Of a stretch of 64,000 nt of DNA, positions 33,924-43,063 are shown piece after piece. Source of the DNA: Chalciporus piperatus (Eukaryota > Basidiomycota > Agaricomycetes > Boletales > Boletaceae); contig JBBPTG010000017.1 in the NCBI GenBank assembly GCA_038093975.1, forward strand, positions 233,187-297,186, in the 5' to 3' direction. Position 1 is the first letter of the stretch; each line of letters begins with the position of its first letter. The notes beneath the pieces were generated by a model that saw only the letters and a list, made by a program, of their open reading frames with translations, was not told where the DNA came from and did not search any database. The translations under genes were made by a program, and so were the position numbers.

Positions 33924-34736
33924 TTCTATCTCACCGTCAATGGTGACGTATACAACACAGATCTCAAAAAGATCGCCTTTGCGTTATCCTACATGTCCAA
34001 AGGATCGGCGGCCACCTGGGCGGCCACCTTCCGCCGTAAAGCCATCACCGGCGCTACCGTCACCATGGGAACCTGGACCCAATTTATCACTGATTTCAAA
34101 ACCGCATTCAAACACCACGATACCGTAGGAAATGCCGTCGCCTGGCTTTCCACCAAACGAATGAAACCTCTCAAGAACGGAGAATACTCTCCTTCCCTCT
34201 CGGAATTCATTTCAAGTTTCCAGAACCAAGTCGCCCTGTCTGGCATCACCGATAACAACGTCCTAATCGGATACTTCTCCGCGGGAATACCCATCTCCCT
34301 TATGAGAAGAGTCAATAGCATGGATACCGTCCCTACCACGATTGAGGATTGGTACAAACGCACCACCCAGTTCCAGACTCAATGGGAACATGCCAATGAA
34401 ATCGTGAATCGAAATCGCAACCCTGCCAAACCATTCCATCCGTTCTCCTCCGCCAACCACTCTACCCCTGCCAGGGACCCCAATGCCATGGACGTCGATG
34501 TCATCCGTATCTCCAAGCTCACTCCTGAAGAGCGGAAACGCTGTCAGGAGAAAGGACTCTGCTTCCGCTGCAGGAAAGCTGGACATCGGTGCAACGCCTG
34601 CCCAGAATTCTCCTCGAACCAGAGAACCCCGAAGAAGGTTCAGAAGGTTGAGGAAGAAGTTCCCTCGTTGATCGAGATAGATGATGAGGATGAAACCACT
34701 GTTCGTAAAGTAGCCTTTGTCACAAAGGGTTTTTAG
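33909..34736 (+). CDS. Family B gag, N-terminus missing
   Basis: The open frame covers the conserved retrotransposon Gag core (KKIAFALSYMSKGSAATWAA, YSPSLSEFISSFQNQVALSG) and a CCHC knuckle CFRCRKAGHRCNAC followed by an acidic tail. The apparent start sits on the broken 5' edge, so the true N-terminus is lost. The frame ends AAG GGT TTT TAG, which contains the slippery heptamer GGGTTTT. Confidence 0.85.
   Translation: MNSIQFYLTVNGDVYNTDLKKIAFALSYMSKGSAATWAATFRRKAITGATVTMGTWTQFITDFKTAFKHHDTVGNAVAWLSTKRMKPLKNGEYSPSLSEFISSFQNQVALSGITDNNVLIGYFSAGIPISLMRRVNSMDTVPTTIEDWYKRTTQFQTQWEHANEIVNRNRNPAKPFHPFSSANHSTPARDPNAMDVDVIRISKLTPEERKRCQEKGLCFRCRKAGHRCNACPEFSSNQRTPKKVQKVEEEVPSLIEIDDEDETTVRKVAFVTKGF
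34727..34733 (+). promoter_or_regulatory. Candidate -1 ribosomal frameshift site, family B
   Basis: G GGT TTT, in gag phase, ends directly at the gag TAG. The pol frame is the -1 frame and is open across the site. It fits the X XXY YYZ rule. Confidence 0.6.
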
Positions 34737-37700
34737 ACCGGGAAGCTCTGCCGACGCAAGCTTCCCCAGTCACGTGTGCACCTGTACTTGTAAAGTCGCG
34801 AAAGCGCTCTATGCAAATTCCCATACAGATTAACGTTCCCTCGCACACGATGAAAGCCGTCGAAATCCACGCCCTCATTGATAGCGGCACAGACATCTCC
34901 TGTATTGACTGGGGCTTCATACGAAGAAATCGAATCCCAACTACTCGACTTGAAACCCCTATTTGAGTCCGAAACGTCGACCAGACCGCAAACAAAAGCG
35001 GGATGATACTCTTCACCACTACTCTCTTCCTTGACATCGAAGGAATCACACAAGAAGTAGTCTTCCACGTCATGAACTGCGGAAACGAGAACATCATCCT
35101 AGGACTCCCATGGCTTGAAAAAGCCAACCCAACCATCGACTGGCGCCGACGTACCCTCTCGCTGTCAGAGTCCATCGACGAGTCAAAGAAGTTGTATACC
35201 ATACATGCTGCAGCCTGTAAAGCCAACGACCAGCTCTTCACTCGACCTACCCCTCCTCCTCGACACTCTTACGTAACCCCGGAAGTCGATAAACAACTCT
35301 ATGACTACCTGGACTCTGAAACCGAATCCTACTTCCTTAACCGCGCTTACGAAAACCATACTCTGAACCGCATTATTCGTTGCGGTTCACGCTTTGTCCC
35401 CAATCATGTTGTCGCTCGCCTTACCCGAGCTACTGAACTCGCAATCACGGCCGAACTGGCCAAACCCAAACCTATCCTCCCAAAAGAATATGTCAAATAT
35501 GCCTCGGTTTTCGATGAACCCTCGGCTGGTCACCTTCCTCCATCTCGGGTTTATGATCACGAGATCAACCTGAAGGAATCCTTCGTCCCTAAAATTGGAA
35601 AACTTTATCCGTTATCCCCGGATGAAAAGAAAGCCACAGAAGACTTCCTCGAAGAGAACCTGCGTACGGGAAAGATACGTCCTTCCAATTCCCCCCAAGC
35701 ATCCCCCTTCTTCTTTGTCAAAAAGAAAGATGGAAAACTCCGCCCCTGCCAAGACTATCGATATCTCAACGAACATACTACCCGAGATGCGTACCCACTT
35801 CCCCTCATCGGAGATCTCGTCGACAAACTGAAAGACGCCAAAGTCTTTACCAAGTTTGATGTGCGATGGGGTTACAACAACGTCCGCATCAAAGACGGAC
35901 ACCAGTGGAAAGCCGCTTTCCTCACCCATAAGGGCCTCTTTGAACCGACTGTGATGTTCTTCGGACTGAACAACTCCCCGGCCACCTTCCAACGCTTCAT
36001 GAATGACTCTTTTCGAGACATGATAGCTGAAGGGTGGCTTGTCATCTATATGGACGACCTTCTCATCTTCTCTCCCGACGATGCTACTCACACCGCTCGC
36101 ACGCAACGAGTCCTCGAACGGATGCAAGAACTAGATCTCCATCTTCGTTTGGAAAAATGCAACTTCGCCGTAAACGAAGTAGAATATCTTGGCATGATCG
36201 TCCGCCCCGGAGAGCTTGCCATGGATCCTGTCAAACTTGACGGCATCTCTCAATGGCCCATTCCCACCACCGTTAAGGAAGTTCGCTCATTCCTTGGCTT
36301 TGCCAACTTCTATCGACGCTTTATCCCAAATTACTCCTTAGTCGCCCGCCCTTTGATCGATCTGACCAAAAAGGATCATCGATGGGACTGGAACAATGCC
36401 TGCCAAGATGCCTTCGCCCGTCTAAAACAGATGTTCCTGGCGAAACCCGTCTTACGCTTCCCAGACCTTTCCAAACCCTTCGCCATCGCAACCGACGCCT
36501 CTAAATTTGCCTCTGGAGGTATACTCCTCCAAACTGACGCCAACGGCGATTGGCACCCCTGTTCCTATCTCTCCCAATCCTTTGGTGATGCTGAACGGAA
36601 CTACGATATCTATGATCGTGAACTCCTCGCCGTGATCCGTGCACTGAAAACCTGGCGACATTATCTCCACGGCTCTCCCTTCCCTGTCCAAGTCTTCACT
36701 GATCACAAAAACCTGACCTACTTCCGCCAACCCCAGAATCTAAACCGTCGGCAAGCCCGCTGGCTCCTCAATCTTGCTGACTTTGACCTGAAAATGATTC
36801 ATGTTCCTGGCTCATCCCTCGCCGGTCCCGATGCCTTATCTAGGCGTGCTGATCACTTTCCCATCAACGCCGATGACAATGCGGGTACCACTCTACTACC
36901 ACCCTCCCTATTTGTCCGTGTCATCGACGCCGCCATGAACAACCACATTTCCAGTCTTTCCAAAGATGACCCGTTTCTCCTCACCGCATTACAAGCCATT
37001 GACGGCGATATCCCAGTGCCATTCCGATCCCGGCTGGCTGACTGGCAGATGAATAACGGTGTCCTGACCTACCAAGGTCGCGTTTACATTCCACCGGACG
37101 AAAACTTACGTCGCACTGTCGTCCAACGCTGCCATGATCACCCCACCGCCGGCCACCCGGGTTATCTCAAAACTAGACAGCTGGTTGCTGCTGAATTCTG
37201 GTGGCCTGGTCTTGCACAGTTTGTGCGCAAATATGTCGAAGGATGCGCAACCTGCCAACAGAATAAAGCGAACACGCATCCAACTACTCCACCCTTAATG
37301 CCCATACCGTCAAAGAGCTCCAAACCGTTCCAGCAAGTATCTTGTGACCTAATCACCGACCTGCCCATTTCCAATGGCTTCGATTCTCTATTGGTCGTGG
37401 TCGACCACGGGCTTACAAAGGGGGTAATTCTCTGCCCTACTAAGAAAACTGTCACCGCCGAAGGGATCGCCTCCCTCTTTTTCCACAAAGTCTACCTGAG
37501 ATTCAGTCTTTACGACAAAATCATCAGCGACCGAGGACCACAATTCGCATCCGAGTTCGCTCGTGAACTAGGACGAATCCTTGGATACGACCTTTCCCTC
37601 TCCACCGCCTACCATCCCCAATCCGATGGGGAAACTGAACGTGTCAACCAGGAAGTAGAAACCTATCTCCGAATCTACTGCGGAGATAACCCCATATCCT

Positions 37701-38581
37701 GGGCTGATTCTATCTCCCACGCCGAATTTGCACACAATCATCGACCCCACTCTGTCACTGGCAAATCCCCGTTCTATCTCATGATGGGATATGAACCCCG
37801 TCCTCTTCCTTCGGTGATTGCCGACTCCGCTCTACCCGCTGTCGAACTTCGCCTTCACTCCCTCACTGCCGCCAGAGACGAAGCACTCGCCTCGCACGAG
37901 CTTGCCAGACAAGTGATGTCCGCACGAACTCGACAGAAATTCAAACCATTCGCTAAAGGAGACAAAGTCTGGCTGGAGGCCAGAAACCTCAAACGATCCC
38001 TTACCTCCCCAAAGTTTGCGCCGAAACGAGAAGGACCCTTTACCATTACACAGGTCCTATCTCCGCTGTCTTATAAACTCCGCCTCCCACAAACGTGGAA
38101 AATCCACCCCGTGTTTCATGCTTCTCTGTTATCGCCCTATCGCGAAAACTCCGTCCACGGACCGAACTTCCCGGCTCCACCACCTGACTTGATAGAAGGC
38201 GAAGAAGAGTATGAAATCGAAAAGATTCTCTGACATCGAAGTTTCTCCGGACGCCACTCGTACCTGGTTCACTGGAAAGGATATACTGCTGACGAAGACC
38301 GCTGGCTCAAAGAAACAGACCTTACCCACGCCAAGGATGTTCTTGAAAACTATCAAAAAGCTCATCCATCCGCCTTCCCTTCTTCCTCAAGATCCCCATC
38401 TTCTGTCAGACGCAAAACTCGCCGCGGAAACTATGTCTGCTCCTACTACCCCCTCGTCTACCACTATGTCCTCCATTTCTTCTCTATCTCGTTCTTCTTC
38501 TTCTCCTACTTACCCCCCTGGTTTACCTATTCGTTCTCTACCTATTCAACCCACTCGTCCCTCCTCTCCCGAACCCGCTAG
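34733..38581 (+). pseudogene. Family B pol with two TGA codons
   Basis: Read in the -1 frame of gag. Protease: HALIDSGTDISCID. RT: FFFVKKKDGKLRPCQDYRYL and the YMDD box (VIYMDDLLIF). RNase H: ATDASKFASGGILL. Integrase finger: [14 protein letters not shown]...CATCQQ. Catalytic parts: [32 protein letters not shown] chromodomain follows (HSYLVHWKGYTADEDRW). TGA at 34964-34966 lies between protease parts, and TGA at 38231-38233 lies at the start of the chromodomain where copy 2 has CGA. The main frame 35003-38233 is open. It ends at TAG 38579-38581, overlapping the third ORF by 149 nt. Confidence 0.85.
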
Positions 38582-39599
38582 CCCAACCGTCGCTGAAGCT
38601 GGATGGAATACCACCGGTCTCCCATTAAACTCCGCTGGATGGCCGGTCTTGCAGGAAGACCTAGACGCCCCCACTCATATTGCCGCTACTCCCACTGTCA
38701 GAGTCTTACCCATCGAGTTACCACTCACCGCCCATCGTCTTCGCGACGAGTTAATGGATAATGCCGTCATGGATCGTATGTCCCAATTCTTACTGGACTC
38801 ACGTCTCTCTGTACCCATCGGCGCCCACCTTGATCTGGGGTCACCCCTCTTTGCCCTCTACCGCGCCTACCTGCAAGCATCTCGTCTTGCCAATCTTCCT
38901 CCTTCCCTGACGACGGTTCACCAAGCTCATTCGGAAGCTGCTTCCCTCCGCAATATCCACGGTGATCTAATTACCAACCTCAGCATTGCTCTTTATGAGC
39001 TACGGATGCCGGAGTTTCTGGATGACCTAGACCGCTACCTCAGAGAATCCGCCTCTGCAGCTTAATCTCCAACCCCTGTCATCGGAGTCGCTGCCTCATC
39101 TCTTCCCTCGTCGACACCTTCCGCGTCTAGCTCCCCTTTGAACGCTGAAGAGGAAGCAGTGTTCTTTCGTGCAGAACGTAATCACATTACCTTGCAACGA
39201 CAATGGACTGGCACCATACCTCTATCCACCTCACATCCCCAGTACCACGATGCCTGCTTCGTATGTCACTGACTGGGCCATATATGTGTCCACTGTCCCG
39301 TATACCAGTGTCCCACGTGCTTCCGCTGGGCACCCGGTCACATTCAAGGTCGTTGCCCACTTAGGCGTGGACAGAGACATACAACCACACCACCTGTTGC
39401 ACCCTCTTCCCGTTCCCGCCGATCAACCAATACCAATCGAGCTGCTCGACGCCCCCCTCCACTCTATACCCGCATCTCGGGTGAGACTTATTCACGCGAC
39501 GACGACGACACCACTCTCTATGACGGAGATGATCCAACCGACGATGTCGGATATGCAAACATGACCGGTTCTCCAGGTCACTACGGGTTAAACATTTGA
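38433..39599 (+). pseudogene. Family B third ORF, copy 1, two in-frame stops
   Basis: Starts ATG TCT GCT CCT inside the end of pol, in another frame, and runs 388 codons to TGA at 39597-39599. TAA at 39063-39065 stands where copy 2 has CAA. TGA at 39270-39272 is shared with copy 2 and lies inside the first zinc knuckle. The sequence is close to copy 2 throughout, with a Ser/Thr/Pro-rich N-terminus, helical middle, double CCHC-like unit and acidic end (DDDDTTLYDGDDPTDD). In retroelements such units usually bind nucleic acid. Confidence 0.65.
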
Positions 39600-39644
39600 C
39601 TAGTTTTTATCTTCGTCGATGACTTGATTCTAATACGGGGGTAA

Positions 39645-39995
39645 TGTTACGATCACTCATTCTTTCCTTTCCCATTACCTTGTACTAAAGTCCTAGTCGC
39701 TGGTTCGAGTCCTGCCTAGGCCTCCCATTTCTTACCTTGCTTTAGTCAGCGAACATTCCTTAATGTTCTTTCACCTTCCACGCTTCGTCATCGCTGACTC
39801 GTATGCTTACCGAGCATGACTCATTCCTATTCGTCATGACTTGTTCTTACATATTCCGACTTGTTCCATGCCTGCCCTTAACTCGTTTCTTCACTTATAT
39901 AAACCCTCGAGTTTCCTCCTGTAACCCTAACTTAGACCTACGCAATCTAGCTTGGTCTTTCCTCGTTTCCTTTGAACCTTCTGAGAGTCACCGTC
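39645..39995 (+). repeat. Family B 3' LTR, left part
   Basis: Begins TGTTACGATCACTC after a purine tract (ACGGGGGTAA). It contains TATATAAA and a perfect match to the Pol III B-box consensus (GGTTCGAGTCC, within GTCGCTGGTTCGAGTCCTGCC). It is cut after CTGAGAGTCACCGTC by element A and resumes at 47936-48071. Confidence 0.85.
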
Positions 39996-40470
39996 TGTTA
40001 CGAACGCTTCATTCCTTATCCTAATCACCCCTACATTCCATTACGCTTACTAGGTTTCTCTTCGTTTCTTGGACTTAGTCGTTTCATTTTCCCTTTTGTT
40101 ATCTTATCTTATCGTGTCACGTGACTTACTTACATAAGCTAGGTCTAGACCTTCGCTTACTACTGATGACTCACCACTCACTCGTCAGCATCAGTCAGCA
40201 TTACTCATCATATGACTCACGCTTACTCATTCCGCAGTAGAGCTAGTTACGCCATTGGCTAGTAGTCAGTATGAGTCATACCCAGTCACCTACGATAAGG
40301 TTTAGTCACAACATGTACAAACATTGACAATAGTATATAAACCCGGGTCGACAAGCACTGGACTCCCCAGTCTTGTTCTCCTGGAGTTTCCTCATCGAAC
40401 CTCAGCCAAGTTCATCGGCTCGCTATTGTCTAGTGTGAGTCTTAGCTCTTAGTTGAGTTGAGTCGTTTCA
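39996..40470 (+). repeat. Family A 5' LTR
   Basis: 475 bp, TG...CA. TATATAAA at 40334-40341; the likely transcript start AGTCTTGTTCT is at 40369, 35 nt downstream of the box. It differs from the 3' LTR at about 14 positions plus small indels. Confidence 0.9.
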
Positions 40471-40503
40471 TTAGAACAAGACTAATATTTTCTTTTGTCT
40501 TAG
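40435..40503 (+). promoter_or_regulatory. Candidate intron spanning the LTR end and PBS
   Basis: Donor GTGAGT at 40435 in U5, branch-like GACTAAT at 40480, pyrimidine run and acceptor TTTTGTCTTAG ending at 40503. Its 69 nt match the intron sizes in this window. Splicing would remove the primer site from that mRNA. A second good acceptor, TTCCATTCTAG, ends at 41853, ten bases before the gag ATG. Confidence 0.45.
40473..40483 (+). promoter_or_regulatory. Self-priming primer-binding site, family A
   Basis: AGAACAAGACT, starting 2 nt after the LTR, is the exact reverse complement of AGTCTTGTTCT at 40369-40379, the probable first 11 nt of the transcript. This is the Tf1 self-priming arrangement. 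Confidence 0.7.
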
Positions 40504-40610
40504 CGTCTCGTCGCTACCACACGTGTCTTGTACGCCACCTCATCGTTGATCACAAGTGGGTACCGCGCTGCTTGTACGCGCCTCGTCATCGCTGACCTTG
40601 TTTTGAATAA

Positions 40611-41822
40611 GTGTCGAGCAACCCCGCCGCATCTCAGCGCGCCACATCCCCTGTACCTTCCATCCAGTGGAACGGTATACTTGATCTCCCCGCTGTCGAG
40701 ACCAACCCCGACTTCGCCAACGTCATCGCGAAGCTCGGAAACGCTGTAGAGGTCTATCCAACCTTTACCAATATCATTGCGGACGAGCGAGACGCATCCA
40801 GGAAGAAGTCGCTCATACTCGGGCGCTATTCGAGGAAGAAGAAAGGAGGTTCATCGAGCAGTACTCAGTGCCAATCACGCCAAGGCCTGATTACTCTGAC
40901 CTCTACGCTGACTGGTTAGAAGAACCGGTAATACCTCCTTATCCACGCCACGTATCTACTGTTAACCCCGCCGATCTTCAGATCGTCCCTCGTCGCTATC
41001 CCTCACTTCCTCCCATCGAGGCTATTCGGGCACCGTCGCCGCCCAACCCCCAGCAGATACTAGCCGACGCCTTCGGCGTTGAAGAATTATACTACCGTGC
41101 CTCCTCCATCCCCAGAGCCCCAACCCCGCTCGCTGAGCCCGTCGATTGGACTACCGTCGACGAGGATCTTCTTGCTCTTCAACACCAATTTCCCATTGGA
41201 GTCTCTGGTCGTACGGAAAGTTTCCGCCGCGCTCTCTATCACACGCTTATATCCCCGGCAGGTGAGAAGTCGATTCGAGAGAACATTGACGATCGGGTAC
41301 GTCAACGCCGACGAAGCGACAGGTTACTTAGAGGTATCCCAGCGGACGCCGATATACGTATTAAGGAGAGAATACCAACCCCGCGTCCTACTCGCCGCAC
41401 TCGCTGCCATAAGCCTCTCGTACCCCTTAGGAAGATTCGTCCAGTACAGCTTACAGGCCTTCCTACTACTTTCATACCTCATCTTCGGCCACGTAATTCT
41501 CTCAGACGACCTTCGCGTTATCTTTGATTTCACCTACATTCTAGTATCTCACAGAAATCGTCCGGTAGCACCACCTACTCCTCCCCTATCCCCTGTTGTA
41601 TCACAAGCAGAACTTGAAGAAGAGGATAGAGAATCAGTACCAGGACTAGTAGACTCAGATAGCGAAGAAGAAGGAGGACTAAGAGAAACAAACGCGCCAG
41701 GAGTGCAACTGTACTACCCCGCACCTCATTCCATCAGAAGAAGCATTCCACCGCCACCTTATCAGAGAGACGTCCCAGCTTCATTATCAGGAGAAACCCT
41801 TGAAGGATCTCAGGAGATCTGA
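40611..41822 (+). pseudogene. Family A upstream ORF with membrane segments (ORF0), frameshifted
   Basis: Three overlapping frames make sense in turn: 40611 to about 40797, about 40799-41320 (ALFEEEERRFIEQYSVPITP, YPSLPPIEAIRAP), and about 41320-41822. The last contains hydrophobic stretches (VLLAALAAISLSYPL, QAFLLLSYLIFGHVIL, LRVIFDFTYILVSH), then a Pro-rich and very acidic tail (DSDSEEEGG) and PPPPYQRD. The general plan, membrane segments then a Pro/acidic tail, resembles the protein at 46840-47403, though sequence similarity is not evident. No ATG opens the first frame. It ends 42 nt before gag. The copy is probably broken by one deletion near 40797 and one insertion near 41320, or is assembled by splicing. 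Confidence 0.45.
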
Positions 41823-41863
41823 AATAAATCTAGTTTTATTCCTTCCATTCTAGTGCATCAAGA

Positions 41864-43063
41864 ATGTCGGTTCTCGCTCCAGACTTAGCAGCTGCCTTAA
41901 CAGGCATTCTCGGACATCGTGATGCGTCCATACGGGATCTCGGGACGCAGTTGAGACTCGTGTTGGAAACAATGACGGATCAGCTTACCAACGCTCAAAG
42001 ATTAAATCAAAATCTAAACAATAACATCTTGCAGCTTGAAGCGCAAGTACAAGCCATTCAAGTGCCTGGCGCAATTCCAGCTCCTACGGTCGGACCTAGT
42101 GGACCTAAGTTATCAAAAATCGTCAAAGATCCAGGAGACTATGACGGAGCTAGAGGAAAGAAGTTTGAAGAATGGTGGACAAGAGTCCGTGCATGGCTAG
42201 ATGAAAACAACACCATGTTAACCGGAATGACAGCGATCAGAGCTATCCTTAGTCGGATGACAGGAGGAGACGCCGCTACTTTCTCACGAGCCATGACACA
42301 CGACATCTTGGAAAATGGAACCACGTATACTTCCGCCGAGTTCCATAAACGAATCACCGATCAATTCCGCTCGGGTAACGAAGTAGAATATCATCGCAAT
42401 CAGATCAAGAATCTGAAGCAAGGCAAGATGTCTATGGAGAAATTCCTTACCACGTTCCAGACTCATCGCCTCATGGACGATTGGAATGACGCGAGACACA
42501 TCGAACTCCTGGAACTAAACGCAGATCCAGAGATCACACATCGGATCTTAATGGAAAAGGGACGGCTCGACAAATATGACACATACGTCGAAGAACTACG
42601 CCTCCTTGCAGGAAGGAAACAGCTTATCTCCATGATCAAGACAGGAACCGCAGGTGATACCCCGCGATATAAATATACCAACACGGGCACACAACCAGGT
42701 CGTGGTGCCCCAATGGATATAGGTTCTGCCGAAATCGAAGAAGGAGAAATTGTGGAAGAAGAAGAAGCATCATCTGCCGTAAAAGCGGCCACAAGCAATT
42801 CCAAAGAAAAGAAACAAGGAAATTGTTGGAACTGTGGGAAACCGGGACATCCGAAACAGCAATGTCCGGTGCCTAGTACCAAATGCAAGGGCTGTGGCTG
42901 GTCACGAGGCGAACACAAACGTGCCTGCAAACTTCAGAAGAGACAGGTGAGAGAACTGTCTACCGAATCTAGTGCTCTTGAAGGCCGTTCATTCGACGAA
43001 ATGAAGGCTTACTTCTACGATATGAAAGATATCGAAATGAAGGGAAAAGGCAAAGCGGCCTGA
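41864..43063 (+). CDS. Family A gag
   Basis: 399 residues from ATG 41864. The N-terminal ~60 residues are a likely coiled coil (LVLETMTDQLTNAQRLNQNL). The capsid-like core follows (FEEWWTRVRAWLDENNTML, YHRNQIKNLKQGKMSMEKFL), then an acidic patch, the CCHC knuckle CWNCGKPGHPKQQC and a second cluster CKGCGWSRGEHKRAC. It ends with lysine-rich MKGKGKAA over the slippery site. It packages the element RNA in the cytoplasmic particle. The frame is intact and ends at TGA 43061-43063. Confidence 0.9.
   Translation: MSVLAPDLAAALTGILGHRDASIRDLGTQLRLVLETMTDQLTNAQRLNQNLNNNILQLEAQVQAIQVPGAIPAPTVGPSGPKLSKIVKDPGDYDGARGKKFEEWWTRVRAWLDENNTMLTGMTAIRAILSRMTGGDAATFSRAMTHDILENGTTYTSAEFHKRITDQFRSGNEVEYHRNQIKNLKQGKMSMEKFLTTFQTHRLMDDWNDARHIELLELNADPEITHRILMEKGRLDKYDTYVEELRLLAGRKQLISMIKTGTAGDTPRYKYTNTGTQPGRGAPMDIGSAEIEEGEIVEEEEASSAVKAATSNSKEKKQGNCWNCGKPGHPKQQCPVPSTKCKGCGWSRGEHKRACKLQKRQVRELSTESSALEGRSFDEMKAYFYDMKDIEMKGKGKAA
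43042..43048 (+). promoter_or_regulatory. Candidate -1 ribosomal frameshift site, family A
   Basis: G GGA AAA in gag phase, 12 nt before the gag TGA. Pol is in the -1 frame, which is open from upstream of this site into the protease and has no ATG of its own near the start. The same bases occur in copy 2. Confidence 0.65.
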
